NCBI GenBank assembly: GCA_963682055.1
Contig: OY821740.1
Span: forward strand, 41,994,795 to 42,058,794
Source: Primula veris
Taxonomy: Eukaryota > Streptophyta > Magnoliopsida > Ericales > Primulaceae
Direction: 5' to 3'
Length of the DNA: 64,000 nt
Under the pieces are notes generated by a model. That model did not search any database. It was not told where the DNA came from and saw nothing but the letters and a program-made list of their open reading frames with translations. Below, piece after piece: positions 12,721-26,033 of this stretch (position 1 is its first letter; each line of letters opens with the position of its first letter). Made by a program: the position numbers and the translations under genes.

Positions 12721-15042
12721 TTTGTGGTAGCAGGGTGTCTTGGGATTTTACAGTTTGGGCATTTCCCTTCTTTAAGTGTTTGTGAATTGTGGGATAATAC
12801 AAAGTGTGTTTGTGAAAGCACAAAATGAAATATTGTGTACTTCGTTTTAATAACAAAACTTTCTCGCAAATGTTTGATAGTCGACTTACCCGAATACCCA
12901 ATACAAAATGCGAGAACGGAGAACCTCGCCTCCTTTGTCAACTTGATAAACAATTAAACAGATAAAATATTTATTTCATGCTAACAAATTAACAATGCAA
13001 GTAGTGATGCCTATAATGTTAGTTATGCTAGATGCCTATAATTTTTTTACATGTGCTGTTGTCTTCATATCTCACAGAAATCATACATGTCAAAACTTTA
13101 TAGATTTAACAAATAATAGAATGAATTTTTAGAGAGAAATCATTGAACTGGTCATGAAAATGGAATTGGCATGGAGCCATCGTCCCATATGACCATGATT
13201 TCGATATAAATTCACAAATTATTTTTTGGCCGAAGTGATAACTGTGGCATATTACATTATAAAAAACTTACAACATACAACCTTAATATCAAAGAGAACT
13301 TTATCATGATTTTCGGCTTTTCGCAAACGATCTCCTGAAAGTATGATAAATGTGATGAAAGATAAATTATTTACTCATATATATACTCCTCATGAGCTCC
13401 ACACATATGCACTTACAACAAAACTCGATTTACTTTTCAAAAATCAGTTTTCCGCTTCTTGTTTTCCATTTCTTAGTGTTACACGTGTAAATCTTTTTAT
13501 CAATTTTTTCAAATTATATATTTTTGCTTTCGGTTTCCCTTTCCACTTTCGTTTCATACGGACAACTATTCTCACATCATTCACGATGTGCTTGAATTTA
13601 TTACATCAGTTAAGTCCAAACCGACTAAGTCGAACTAATTATTAGTGGTTTGGTTTGAAGGATTAATTTACTCCAAACAAAAAAAAAAAACCGATAAATT
13701 TTAAATGATTTGGTTTGAAACCGAAATAATTTCCGCTCACACATGACAATATAGGGGGTACCACATGTTTTTCGGGTAATAAAATAAAATAAAATTTTAT
13801 TGAAAACCATGTATGGGGTAAAGTATATGGATAATTCAAAATTTGATTTTATAACATTAGTGGCGATTTATTTTAAAAGAAAAGGCTTCACATGAGTCAA
13901 TAATTTCAAAAGGTATAATTGAGTAAATCACGGTAGACGATGAAGGACTACGTGGTGAGTGGGGCCCAATACCCACAACCGAATCTCGATTTTCGCTATT
14001 TGAGTCGGTGGTCGTCATGTTATTGTTGTTGTTTTTCATAATTGCACGTTATCTATTTCTATTTCTTCTTTTTTTTCTTTTTTCTATCAATCAATATTAT
14101 TCATATAGGGGTTACGTATAAAATAAGTACCTATAGTAAACACCAATTACATTTTATCAATACGAGATAAGGTAAAAATATGGACAAGAGTATCGCTGTT
14201 TTTGAACAGTAAAAGATTGGATAAAGTATGTGTTTAGTATAACTTTGGCAAGAGTACACAATCTTGATTTAAAAGATATGTTTTTAAAATCTAATGAAAA
14301 TCCATATTTTTGATTTCTAAACTTTTAGCCTAAAAATCTGTTTTTTAAAAGTTTAATAATCTGAATGTACACCCAGATATTTTTAAAATAAACATTTAAA
14401 AATCAGCCGAAAAAAATATGTTGACCATTCCCGTTATTTTTGTTTAAGACTGACAATTTAATTTAACGATGAAAACCCTAAATTGTTACCATTACATATT
14501 TAATTTTGAAATAATTAATACTCTAATACTCCATCGGTTTCTTACATTTACACATTGCATCTCATACTTATTACATTTATCAAACTATTAAGTATATACG
14601 AGTGTATATCACATTTATCCAACTAGCTCCACATTATGTCAAATCATAATAAATATTAAGGAGGTCATATCATCATAAAAAAAATTAATTTTTAATAATT
14701 TTCTATAGTGAAGTCAAAAGACAAAAACGTTTAAAATTGAAACTAAAAATTAAAAATAAATAAATTAGAATTTAAAACGTATTTAATTATAAAGTAACTT
14801 TATATTTTTGAAAATCCTACAAATATTTAGATATGTTCCAAAATATGAAAAATGATATACAAATATGTAGGGTAGGAGGGGGGGTATGAGACATATATTA
14901 ACGTGCATTCATTATGAGATATGACATTATCCAAAATTATGAGAGTGACAAGCCGACAAGCTTAATTAGCGGAACTTTAGCATGGTTTAATTGTACACAA
15001 AATCAGCAATAATTCCCAAACTACTTTTGTATATTTATTGCA

Positions 15043-15052
15043 TTATATAATA
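15043..15052 (+). promoter_or_regulatory. Probable TATA box of the third DUF642 gene
   Basis: TTATATAATA lies 58-67 bases before the start codon at 15110. The spacing would give a leader of about 30 bases. The call is based on sequence and position alone. Confidence 0.5.
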
Positions 15053-15109
15053 CTCACTCTTCTTATATTTTTCTTGAGCTATCTCATTACTCTCATTGCT
15101 AAAAATAAA

Positions 15110-18100
15110 ATGGCTTTATTTCTATCTCTGTGCTTTATCTCCATCTTCTCTCTCTCTGCTTTTGCTGCAGTTCCTCCATTTCTTGAAGGTAAAATACTTA
15201 TGTATATATATAATTAATTATATATCATTTGCTTATTGCATTTTAGCTGATATATCAGATCACCCCCTTGATTATGAAATGTTACACCTTGTCCCATCTA
15301 AGCTCTCAATGTGGGTAGCTTAGAGCTTGTTTTGTAGCAGACTTTAAGTAATACTTGCTTATTTTCTATGGGTTGAGACTTGAGAGAGTTAAACCGAGAA
15401 AGTAACTAAGAAGCAACTAATTGAGCTTAAAATGTTTAGCTTTTTTGGGTAAAAGTAACTGAAAAAAGTAAGGATTTTTGAGTTAACAGGACAAAAAATA
15501 GCTAATTGAGATTAAATCTACAAGAAACAATGACATAACTAACGATACTAAAAGGGAAATAGATCCATCATTATACATTTATACTCTTTATAATCGGCTT
15601 TGCTTTAATATTAGTTCGCTTGTTGTGGGGAAGCATGAGTAGCAGTAGAGACTTGGGCTTGCTTGTTGCAGTTTTTAAAATAAGATCTTGTTCTTCTTTA
15701 GCTGCTAATCCATTTATTAAGCTAATTTTTTCATGGCCTGGACGCCTAATTAAGTTATCTCAAGCTGGATTGAGCCATTTTTTGCAATATATCTTAAATT
15801 AATGTTTTTCTTTTTCTCTAAATGAGTGAATTAAAGCTTGCAAATTAGATTATTTTAAACACAACTTGTATGTCTAGCTATGTTCTAAAACTTGAGGCTG
15901 CTAAGTATCCTAGGGTATTTTGGTCCTTTGGAGACCTTTATTTTAAAGATTATTTTGGAGTGTTTTTATTTTATTTTCTAATGATTTTAAGTGTTGGTCA
16001 GATTTTAGTCGCTTCTCTTATCTGATATGTCTGAAAAGTGATGTTACGGTGTTTAGTCCGAGAGACAGTGAAAATTTTCTTTCGAAAGGCAACTTCCGTG
16101 GTGTCCACTTCATTCTATGTTATTGTAATCTATGGCTAGTACAAGTAGCTAAAAAGATATAGGAGTATTACTTAATTTAGCTATTTTGTATTTTGACTGA
16201 ATATGGTAGAGCATGCAACACAGATTAGTAAGACCTTGTTGACCACTTGTAGAAATGACCAAATCACATCATAAAGAAGTACTACTTCAGAAATATACTG
16301 AAATGGAGTTAAGAAGTACTTTATGATAGTAGTCTAGATCTTGGGCAGACAAATGAATAATGGTAAAAACAAATACAAGTTGTAGTTCTAAAGATCTGGT
16401 TTATATTTCCTTTAACCCAGCTCATTTTACCTAATCTTAAGATCTTGAGGAATCTTATGCTAAAGAAAGATAGTATTAAGAAAAGTATGTATGTCTTTGA
16501 AAATTTATTACTTGTGAGAGATTTTATTTCTAATACATATCTCCCTGATGTATAGGACTACTTCCGAATGGCGATTTTGAGAAATCTCCATCAAAATCAA
16601 ACCTCAAGAAAACAGTGATAATGGGGAAAAATTCCTTGCCGAATTGGGAAATTAATGGCCTCGTAGAGTTTGTTTCTGGTGGGCCCCAGCCAGGTGGATT
16701 CTTCTTTGCTATTCCCCGCGGAGTCCATGCAGTTAGGCTCGGAAACGAAGCTTCGATATCCCAAAACGTTGTCACAACTGTTGGTGAAACATACACTCTC
16801 ACATTCGGTAGCTCTCTTCTCTGAGCTGTCTTGACATAATTGCACATAGAATCCCAAACCATATTATATTACAGCTTAGATGCCCATAATTTCATTTAAG
16901 GCAAATTACAGTTTTGTAAACTAAAGTATTGGTAGATTTGAAATGGTACTACTACCTACAAAATTAGCGATTCGTTGACTTATAGTTAATACAATACTTC
17001 TGGATGACTTTAGTACACTACATAGGAAGATAACCATAGATCAGGTACTAAAACAGACAAAAATTAATATATTGCGGGACAAAAATAGGGGAAAAGGTTT
17101 TAGAATTCTGTAGAAAGTATGTAAAATGAAAAACTGAAAGAATAGCGTGTAATTTACTTTGTTCTCTTTAATTATCTAGTAGTTAGCATCCCAACTTAGG
17201 TTGTTGTTATTTGTTCTCCATTGCTAACTTTTTTAGGGCGGTCTACAAAATCACTATAGATAATGCAAAACTGTAATTATATATACATAATGATGTCAGG
17301 GGGGGTCTTTTGTAGCTATGAATTACACTTTTATTGGATAATTGGAAAGGAACATTCATAGATGTTCTTAAGAATTACAGAATGACAATTGCCATGTCAC
17401 TGTCTATTTTGTTAACATTTGCATAATGTACTATTTCCCTTTCTTAACAAGCTAAGAAATTAGAAACTTGTATTTTTACCAGGTGCTACAAGGACTTGTG
17501 CCCAAGAAGAGGTGCTAAGAGTGTCAGCAGCGGGACAAACTGCTGATCTTCCGATACAGACGTTGTATAGTAGCGACGGTGGCGATACATACGCGTGGAC
17601 TTTTAAGGCTAATTCTAAATCCGTGAAGGTCACTTTTCATAACACTGGGGTTCAGGAGGACCCCACTTGTGGTCCCCTCTTGGATGCTATTGCTATCAAA
17701 CAGATGCCCCCTCTCAAGTATGTCAAAGGTATATTACTCAGACTAATGCTGTTACTGAGTTGATCTATGAGTTACGTATTAGACTTCTGTTATCGTTGTT
17801 GAAATGGAGAAATTGTGGTTGATTTCCAACATGATAATCTTTGTTGAAGTAGGTTATTTGGAGGCAATATTTACTTACATTATGTCAATTGGTATTTTCT
17901 GTTCCATTTTTGTTACTTAAGACAAGTATGGCTGTTAAGGTTCTTATTTCTTAATCCTCTGAATTGCTGAATCAGATGCATGAGCACCAATTTCTGTGCT
18001 AAAATAGAAGGGAAAAAAAAAGGTTAGGAGGGTTGTCACACTGCTGTAAGATTTTCATGTTTCATCCTCAAACCTCATTATGGTCCAGTTTTTTCTGGAA

Positions 18101-18855
18101 GTTCACTTGTTTGAAATGAAATTCTTCGGAAACTCATTTTTTTCAAAATTTTAATGCCTATCAGCCCATGGCGCATCCGTTCTTTTTTGGGAACTCCCAA
18201 AACTCATTAATTTTTCCTATTATTGCTTAGTAACTATTGATCAAATGTTATTTCTGAAAACCAATACTCAATTTCAGATTTTCTCCTAATGCAGCCTTAA
18301 CTACTACCTCAGATTTATTTTTTCCCTTATGCAGGTAATATGGTAAAAAACGGAGGTTTCGAAACAGGCCCACACACATTCTCAAACTTCTCGACAGGAG
18401 TCCTCCTCCTTCCCCACAAACAAGACCAAATCTCCCCTCTCCCGGGATGGATAATAGAGTCTCTCAAGCCCGTTAAATACATCGACACAAAACATTTCCA
18501 CGTCCCCTCAGGCCTGGCTGCAGTCGAGTTAGTAGGAGGGAGAGAAAGTGCCATTGCTCAAATCCTCAGAACCGTACCTAACCAGTTGTACACTCTGACT
18601 TTCACTATAGGAGATGCTAAGAACGATTGCCATGGTTCGATGATGATCGAGGCATTTGCTGGAAAACAAACCTTAAAAGCTCCATTTACTTCCCAAGGGA
18701 AAGGTGGGTATAAAGTTGCGAGTCTCAAGTTTCAAGCAATTTTGGCTAGGACAAGGATCACATTTTATAGCTCATACTATCATACTAAGAAGAGTGACTA
18801 TGGGCATATGTGTGGTCCTGTCTTGGATAATGTTAGTGTTGTTCATGTGGCCTAA
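15110..18855 (+). CDS. DUF642 secreted cell-wall protein, copy 3
   Basis: Four exons at 15110-15188, 16556-16807, 17483-17728 and 18335-18855 encode 365 residues. The signal peptide is MALFLSLCFISIFSLSAFAA, and the mature chain begins near VPPFLEG. The N-terminal DUF642 half contains LLPNGDFEKSPSKSNLKK, SGGPQPGGFFFAIPRG and TCGPLLDAIAIKQMPP. The C-terminal half contains MVKNGGFETGPHTF, LPGWIIESLKPVKYID, KNDCHGSMMIEAFAGKQ and YGHMCGPVLDNVSV. Phase-1 introns fall at the same places as in the other two copies, but intron 1 has grown to 1,367 bp. It keeps a short patch similar to copy 2 intron 1 near 15256-15297. It faces STELLO in the same direction across 1.7 kb. I expect it to act in the wall as a pectin- or cellulose-associated protein, by family analogy. 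Confidence 0.94.
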
Positions 18856-20547
18856 AAGTCATTTCCTGAGTGTTATTGGTAGGTGAGATCTTTGAGGAAC
18901 TTCGGTTGCTAGATATAATCGCGAGTACTGTTATTTATGTATGCCAGATATAACGCAAGTTCTATTATTTATGTATTCAGATCTGCAAATTTGGGCTATA
19001 ATGATATTAGAAATATGATATAATACTATGGCTTGTTGGATTGTACTCTTTTAAGCAATTTTGCTGGCCTATGCTTTGGAAAGAAAAATGGTTTAATCTT
19101 TAAGTTATGTCTTCAATTTTTGTTCGTTATGAGAGAAGTACACTTAAATTTTAAGCTGGTCGTTGCTGTCTCTAGCAAAAACCAGCCGCGGCTTTGGGAA
19201 GTCTTGCTTGATTATTCTTAGCTTTCCATCGCATCTTTTCATTATGTTTTCCTAATTAATTCCAAGGAAGGTGATGTGAAATTAGTACTTGTTAAAAATG
19301 TGCAAGAACAAGTGAATCTTGTATGTGCGTAATAGTTGAACACAATCTAAAGCTTCATAAGAAATGCAGTACAAAATTGCCATCATGGATATTCAGATCA
19401 GCCAACCACATTCTTAGCCCGCTTTGAAGAAACCAGACAAATCGGATCAGATTATGATTGCAATATTACAACCATTTGGAACTGATCCTGCCCGTTGGTT
19501 CAACTTCCTTAATTCTGATTAAACTAGGACTCTAGTCGATCTACGTTTTATCGTTCAAGGGAAACCTTCCACTGTTCATCTATTTATAAGGTTTAGTTTG
19601 TGTTACAACGGTTTGGTTTAGCTTGGTTACTTTTCAACACAAACTCTAGATCGTTTGGAATTTGAATCTAGTTCAGTCACATTCAATTGATTTTTTTTCA
19701 ATTCATGAATTCAACACACAAATCAACACTTCAATGCGGAAACATATGCTTTTTACATTATTTGGGAGGTAACCTATTTTTTAAAATAATTACTCCATAA
19801 ATTCCAAATTATAGGTTCATATTTCCACTTTGGGTTGTTCCATTGAAATCCATGTCCTGTTTCCAAATTATAGGTTCGTATAAAAAGTGACATGAATCAG
19901 TAACCCGTAAATTTCTTAAATTTCAAGAAACACAAAATTCACTTTATATATGAGTAATGTATATGATTCCCTAGATTAATATAATAATAATAAACTATGA
20001 TGAAGTCCATAATTTTATGATTGTAATATTGTTATGATTATTAAATGATAATAAACAAATAAAAAGAAATAATGTAGGGTTATTATAAGGAAATTAATAA
20101 GCAAACTGAAATTTTGCGTAAATATAAACGGTTTCTTAAAAGATATAAAATATGTTAGGTTTGAGAAAATGGTTAAAATGACGGGTGCAGATGCTCATCT
20201 TTTGCCTTTAATAAAATACGTATGAGAACTCAGAAGTGACGGGACAATTTGAAAAATAGGTTGAAAGTAGGGTAATCGGATTGTAGGAGGGGCAACTAAA
20301 TAAGTTACAAACAAATAGGGACTGAAAAACAAAATGTGACATTTTATACACAAAATGAAAAAATAATAGTACAACTAATAAATAAAAAAAACAGGAAGCT
20401 GCAACATCAGCTAGTTTCAACTTTCAACAACTCTTTACAAAAGAATCAAAGATCAACTCTTATGTCTCTCACATGTACACTGATCTAACTCATATATAGA
20501 TACATAAAAGAAATATTATTACTTATACACACACATTCATATACATA
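18856..20547. other. Intergenic DNA between DUF642 copy 3 and STELLO
   Basis: The phrase CCAAATTATAGGTTC occurs twice, near 19804 and 19863, a small local duplication. The rest is AT-rich without a recognisable gene. Just before the STELLO start, CATATATAGA at 20491-20500 could serve as a TATA element. Confidence 0.45.
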
Positions 20548-23500
20548 ATGTTTGTCCAACAAGATCACACACCAAAAACCCAGATCAGAAAACCCTCAAA
20601 AACCTTTCCCACTCCAAACAAACCCATCTCTTTCTCCACTTATCTCTCCCAAAACCTCTCCAAGATCCTCATTATCTCCTTCTCTCTTCTCACTATCGCC
20701 GCCTTTTTCCTTCTCCGTAACGCCTCTGTCGATCCCACTTCCCTTTTATGCCTCCAATCCCACACCCAACAACTCAAAACTCTCAAAATCCCACAAGTTC
20801 ATTGGCATTCTATCGAAAAGTTAGTCGATGAGTCCACGCCTTACTCGAACTTCCGATCCGAGAAATGGGTTGTTGTCTATGTATCGAAATACCCGACAGA
20901 TTCTGTTAGGAATCTTGTTAGGATCAAGGGCTGGCAAGTGCTTGCGATCGGGGGGAGAGATACACCGTCGGATTGGGCGCTTAAAGGTACGATCTTTTTG
21001 TCGTTGCAACAACAAGCTAAATTGGGGTTTAGGGTTTTCGATTACTTACCCTTTGATTCGTACGTTAGGAAGAATATTGGGTATTTGTTTGCTATTCAAC
21101 ACGGTGCGAAGAAAATATTTGACGCCGATGATAGAGGTGATATGATAGGTGATGATATTTCTAATCATTTTGATGTGGATTTGGTTAGCGACGAGAGTGT
21201 GTTGCAATATAGTAATGAAAATGTTAATAGGACGGTTGTTAATCCGTATATTCATTTTGGGCAAAGGTCTGTTTGGCCGAGGGGGTTGCCTTTGGAAAAT
21301 GTGGGCGAAATTGGGCATGAAGAGTATTATAACCGTGTTTTCGGTGGGAAACAGTTTATACAACAAGGGGTTTCGAATGGTTTACCGGATGTTGATTCTG
21401 TTTTTTATTCTACGCGGAAATCTGGTTCGGAGCCATTTGATATTAGGTTTGATGAACATGCCCCTAAAGTGGCGTTACCTCAAGGTTTAATGGTGCCACT
21501 CAATTCTTTTAATACGTTTTATCATTCTTCAGCTTTTTGGGGGTTAATGCTCCCGGTGCACGTTAGCAAAATGGCTTCGGATGTGTTGAGGGGTTATTGG
21601 GCTCAAAGGTTATTATGGGAAATTGGAGGGTATGTCGTTGTTTACCCTCCTACAGTCCATCGAAATGATGATATCGAAGCGTACCCCTTCTCGGAGGAGA
21701 AAGATTTACATGTGAATGTGGGTCACTTAATTAGGTTTTTAATTCATTGGCGATCGGAGAAGCATAATTTATTTGATAAAATTTTGGAGTTGAGTTATGT
21801 GATGGTGGAGGAAGGGTTTTGGGATGAAAGAGAGCTGGAGTTCACTGCCGCTTGGCTACAAGATTTGGTAGCTGTTGGATATCAACAACCTAGGTTAATG
21901 TCCCTCGAATTGGATGCGAATAGGCCTGTGATTGGACATGGTGATAGGCAAGAGTTTATTCCTAGGAAATTACCCTCCAAACATCTTGGTGTTGAGGAAA
22001 GTGAAACTGTGAATTATGAGATTGGGAATTTGATTAGGTGGAGGAGAAATTTTGGGAATGTGGTCCTCATAATGTTCTGTAGCGGACCGGTTGAACGTAC
22101 TGCTCTGGAATGGAGATTACTTTATGGTAGGGTGTTTAAAACGGTAGTTATTTTGTCGACGAAGAAGAATGAAGGCCTTGCTGTTGAAGAAGGCGACTTG
22201 GATCATCTATACAGGTGACCGATCTTATCTGAATTTTGTTTTCCTTATCAATCTTGTTGTTCCAGACGAAATTTTATAATGAAGTTTCACTTTTTAAATC
22301 AAATATAAACATAATGGTTAATAGTTATTTTTAAAAGTTGGAACCAGAACTGTAAGAACTTGGTAAATGACTATTGCACCAAGAAAATCACCTATGCCAT
22401 CTAAAAGAATTTTGAAAGTCTGCTTGAAGCTCTAAATAGGAAAAACATGAAGCAGGTGATTCTATTTTGAATAGAAGAATGGCATAACTTAGGATTACAA
22501 ACTTGGTTTGCTTACTTTTGAAATTTAATTCTCTTAGTAGCAAGCTTTTGATCTTTAGGCATATCTTTATACTTCTCTGTGGCATCATTGTCATGGGTGG
22601 TTTAAAATGTTACCGATTTTATTTCTGGCTGCTTTAATGATAATCAGATAGGTCTAACATAGCTGATTCTACTTGTTCTTTTTATTATGGCAGTTTTTAC
22701 TCTTTTACAAAAGATTTAATTAAACAATATTGCTATTTTGGTTTACAGGAATCTACCGAAAATATTTGGTAGATATAGCAGTGCAGAAGGGTTCTTAGTT
22801 CTTCAAGATGACACTGTGCTTAATTATTGGAACCTCATTCAAGCTGACAAATCTAAGCTCTGGATAACCGACAAAGTAAACTACTTCCCTTTCCTGACCG
22901 TGTTTTATTTTTTATTAAGTTTATATTTTTACAGTTCAAAGACAACTTAAATGCACAATCTGGCATAGAGGCTTTGATGTGATTGTGCTCATTTCTTTGC
23001 AGAACCAAGTACGATTAAAGGGATGAAGTAGATTTTTGTACCTTATTTTGTAATGTTGTTTGACAAGTTTTACTTATTTTAAGAAAAGAAATGATCTTTG
23101 CCCTGAAACTATACCCCCAAGTTTATTCCCCTACTGATTTGCAATTAAACATCCTCAATCAGCGTTTCATTGTTTGATGTCGGGTCATGTATCTCTTTTC
23201 TAAAACGAAATCTGTTTAATAAGCTGTAATGTGATTGATTGCAGAGCAATAAGCCATAGGAATCTAGTTCTTACAGCTCTATCTCATATGTACATATCTT
23301 GTTTAGAACCATGAGTCTGGGTTTATCTGGTTAGCTTTTTCTAAAACACTTCTCTTTTGAAAAAGTCCTCAAAAGTACGAATACATGAGGTGTTTTTTTT
23401 AACTACAATAAACACCCATGTATTTTTTTCTGAAATAAAAACAAGCTATTGTTTCGTCCTCATTTCCGGCTCCAATTTTACGAGCTACGCTAAAGAAAAT

Positions 23501-24025
23501 AACTAGAAAACGTGTTTTTATATTACCAGAGTCTGACAACTTTATTGTGTATAGGTATCTAAGTCCTGGACAAGTGTAAATACTAATTACAATTCCAGTT
23601 GGAACAAGAATCAAGCTGAGATGGTGAACAAAGTTGTAAACACAATGCCGGTTCATCTTCAAGTCAATTACAAGGACTCAATAAAAACTGATACTGCCCT
23701 TACTATATGCAGTTCCGAGGTATTTTATATCCCCCATCACTTGGTATCCGATTTTGTGGATCTTGTAAATTTGGTGGGGGATCTCGATATTCATCATAAG
23801 GTGGCAATACCCATGTTCTTTTTTTCTATGGGTTCGCGTCAAAATTATGACCCGGTTTTTAATACGATGGTTTATAAGAAAAAACCACCATCTTCAAATT
23901 CTTCAACATTTTATTCTGCTGAAAGACCAGCAATTCATCCGTGGAAAGTGTCGAGTGAGCAAGAATTTTTAGGTCTTATCAGGTTAATGGCTGCGGGTGA
24001 CCCTCTCCTCATGGAGCTTGTATGA
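20548..24025 (+). CDS. STL: STELLO-type Golgi glycosyltransferase (DUF288)
   Basis: Three exons at 20548-22214, 22749-22875 and 23555-24025 give 754 residues, close to the roughly 770 of the Arabidopsis STELLO proteins. A short cytosolic N-terminus is followed by one membrane helix at about residues 39-56 (KILIISFSLLTIAAFFLL), the layout of a type II Golgi enzyme. The lumenal part carries KWVVVYVSKYPTD, AIQHGAKKIFDADDRGDM with an Asp-rich putative metal-binding motif, YIHFGQRSVWPRGLP, then in exon 2 GFLVLQDDTVLNYWNL, a second acidic site. Exon 3 ends with the conserved MPVHLQVNYKD and HPWKVSSEQEFLGLIRLMAAGDP region. STELLO proteins sit in the Golgi, bind cellulose synthases and are needed for assembly and delivery of cellulose synthase complexes; their sugar substrate is not established. 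The exon 3 boundary was chosen so that VSKSWTS follows WITDK without a break. Confidence 0.93.
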
Positions 24026-25295
24026 AGCATAATTTTAATTTTTCACACGAAATCTGTTTTTTCCCTTGCTTTATCACCATGTCATTTGTTACGCAAAAGT
24101 GGAAGGGGACAGGAGGTACTTTGTATCTCTTCTGTAGTAGTGTATCAGTTAAACTTGTATATGTTTTGAAACTGTTTTAAAAAACTGAAATTGAAATGTA
24201 ACTGTTAAATTTGTGTATATGAGAAATTTGGTTGTTTCCCTTTTATGTATTTTTCTTCTTCTCGAATTCCCTGATCGATTCCTATTCCCTGATAGTTGAG
24301 GTAGTTGATCGACCCCATTGGGAACGGTACAGGGTTTCTAATTGATTTGGTTCATCTTAGATATAATAATGTTTATCAACCTTAACAAGTTAGCAGTGCT
24401 AAACTACAGTTCACTGTTAGCGTAACGATTTATGTCACTAAACTTCTGGTATATGCAGCAGAACCGCACGAGCTGCTACAAGTGCGAGATCCACTTTTAA
24501 AAATATATATAAGAAGCGCTGGCAAGTATAATCATGTGTTTGTGAATTTCCATTGATATATCTAAGTAAAGTTTCAATTGTTTCGGAACTTTTTTTTTAC
24601 ATATATTTTAATACCCGTTTCATTGTTGTGTTGTATACTCGCTTTTGAACATGGAGTTATGACTGAAAGTCTCAATTTGTCCAGTATAATTATGTGTTTG
24701 TCCAGTTTCAATTTCGCTTAAAATCCATTTTATTTAAAAATAGTAACTTTCAAATTAATTTTTTTTTATAAATATAAATTTGAATGGTTTAAATATAAAA
24801 AAAAATAAAAACTATTTCAAAAAAACAAAAGGAAAAATGCTAAATTGGTTGACCTATCATATTTTAGCACAAGTTTAATACCTAATCTAACCTATTTTTC
24901 TAAATTGGTATCCAAACGTTGTGATTAATATCCAATAACGTCACTCATGTTCAATTACTTATTATAGATTGATATCAAATTGGTAAACTAGCTAAGTCTT
25001 GGTTCTATCTTGGTCACTTATATGGTAGGTTAGGTACTAAATTAATAAAAAATATATATATAATAATGTTATTAAACAATGTTTTCCCAAATACAAAATA
25101 GAAAAACAGGTGAGTTGAGTTATAAATTTTACTAAAATTTGATTGCTTGTGTATCAATTTAACATTTTTACTAAAAACAAAAATAGTACTCCGAATTTAA
25201 TTAAAAGTTGGAGCAAGTCGAGCGAAAGCTAAAGCCCTAAAAATAAAAGTTACTAAAAAAAAGGTCGAGATAGAAAGAGAGAGAGAGAGAGGTGA
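24026..25295. other. Intergenic DNA between STELLO and CTU2, with a possible small MITE
   Basis: The inner part at about 24838-25048 has an inverted repeat: TTTAATACCTAATCTAACCT near 24873 is mirrored, imperfectly, by AGGTTAGGTACTAAATTAAT near 25027. This suggests a short inverted-repeat transposon, but no target duplication is clear. A GA-rich run at 25271-25292 ends three bases before the CTU2 start codon and lies in its leader. Confidence 0.45.
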
Positions 25296-25975
25296 ATGGC
25301 TTGCAACGGAGGTGGAACATGCGATTCCGGCTCCGGTTTCGGTTCCGGTTGCAGCAAAGACAACAACGAAACTACTCCTCCCACAAACAGCGCCGTTTCA
25401 AGCACCGTTTGCACCAAGTGCAAATCCTCCGGCTCAGTCGCTTTGGAGGGAATAGAATTCTGCGGTGACTGTTTCCGAAGCAACCTTCAATGGAAGTTCA
25501 GATTCTCCGTCACTTCTAACGGACTTATCTCTCCTCAAGATAACATCCTCCTCGCCTTCTCCGCTGGAACTTCCTCCAGGTCTCCCCCTTCTCTCTCTCT
25601 CTCTATATATATATATACTAGCGAACCTGCCCACGTGATGCGTTGGTCTGACGGTGACCTATATTCATAGATACTAATTAAATCGAATATAAACTTGACA
25701 ACCATAAAATTGAAATCATATAAATTAATAACAATAATATTATTGGGAAAAAAAGGAAGTTTTCATACCTGGAATAGTAAAAAAATTGGAGAGATAGGGA
25801 GAGAAGAGGAGAGAGAAACCTAAAATAGACAAATGAATTTGAAAGTGGGATTACAGTTAACGTAACATAGCAGTTTTATTTAGTATTTATTTTATTTGCA
25901 ATTTGTGTAATTGAAGGGTTTTTTTTGTAAATATTTGTTTCAAGGCTTCGTCAGAGGTGTTGACATAAAGTAATA

Positions 25976-26033
<58 letters not shown>

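Larger units (their letters stand above)
12506..15109. other. Intergenic DNA between DUF642 copies 2 and 3
   Basis: It contains the 30-bp tandem duplication at 12661-12720 and is otherwise AT-rich, with no recognised gene. Around 13625-13740 the words GGTTTGGTTTGAA and GATTTGGTTTGAAACCG repeat, hinting at an old short transposon without clear borders. A G-rich run of seven G sits near 14877-14884. Confidence 0.45.
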
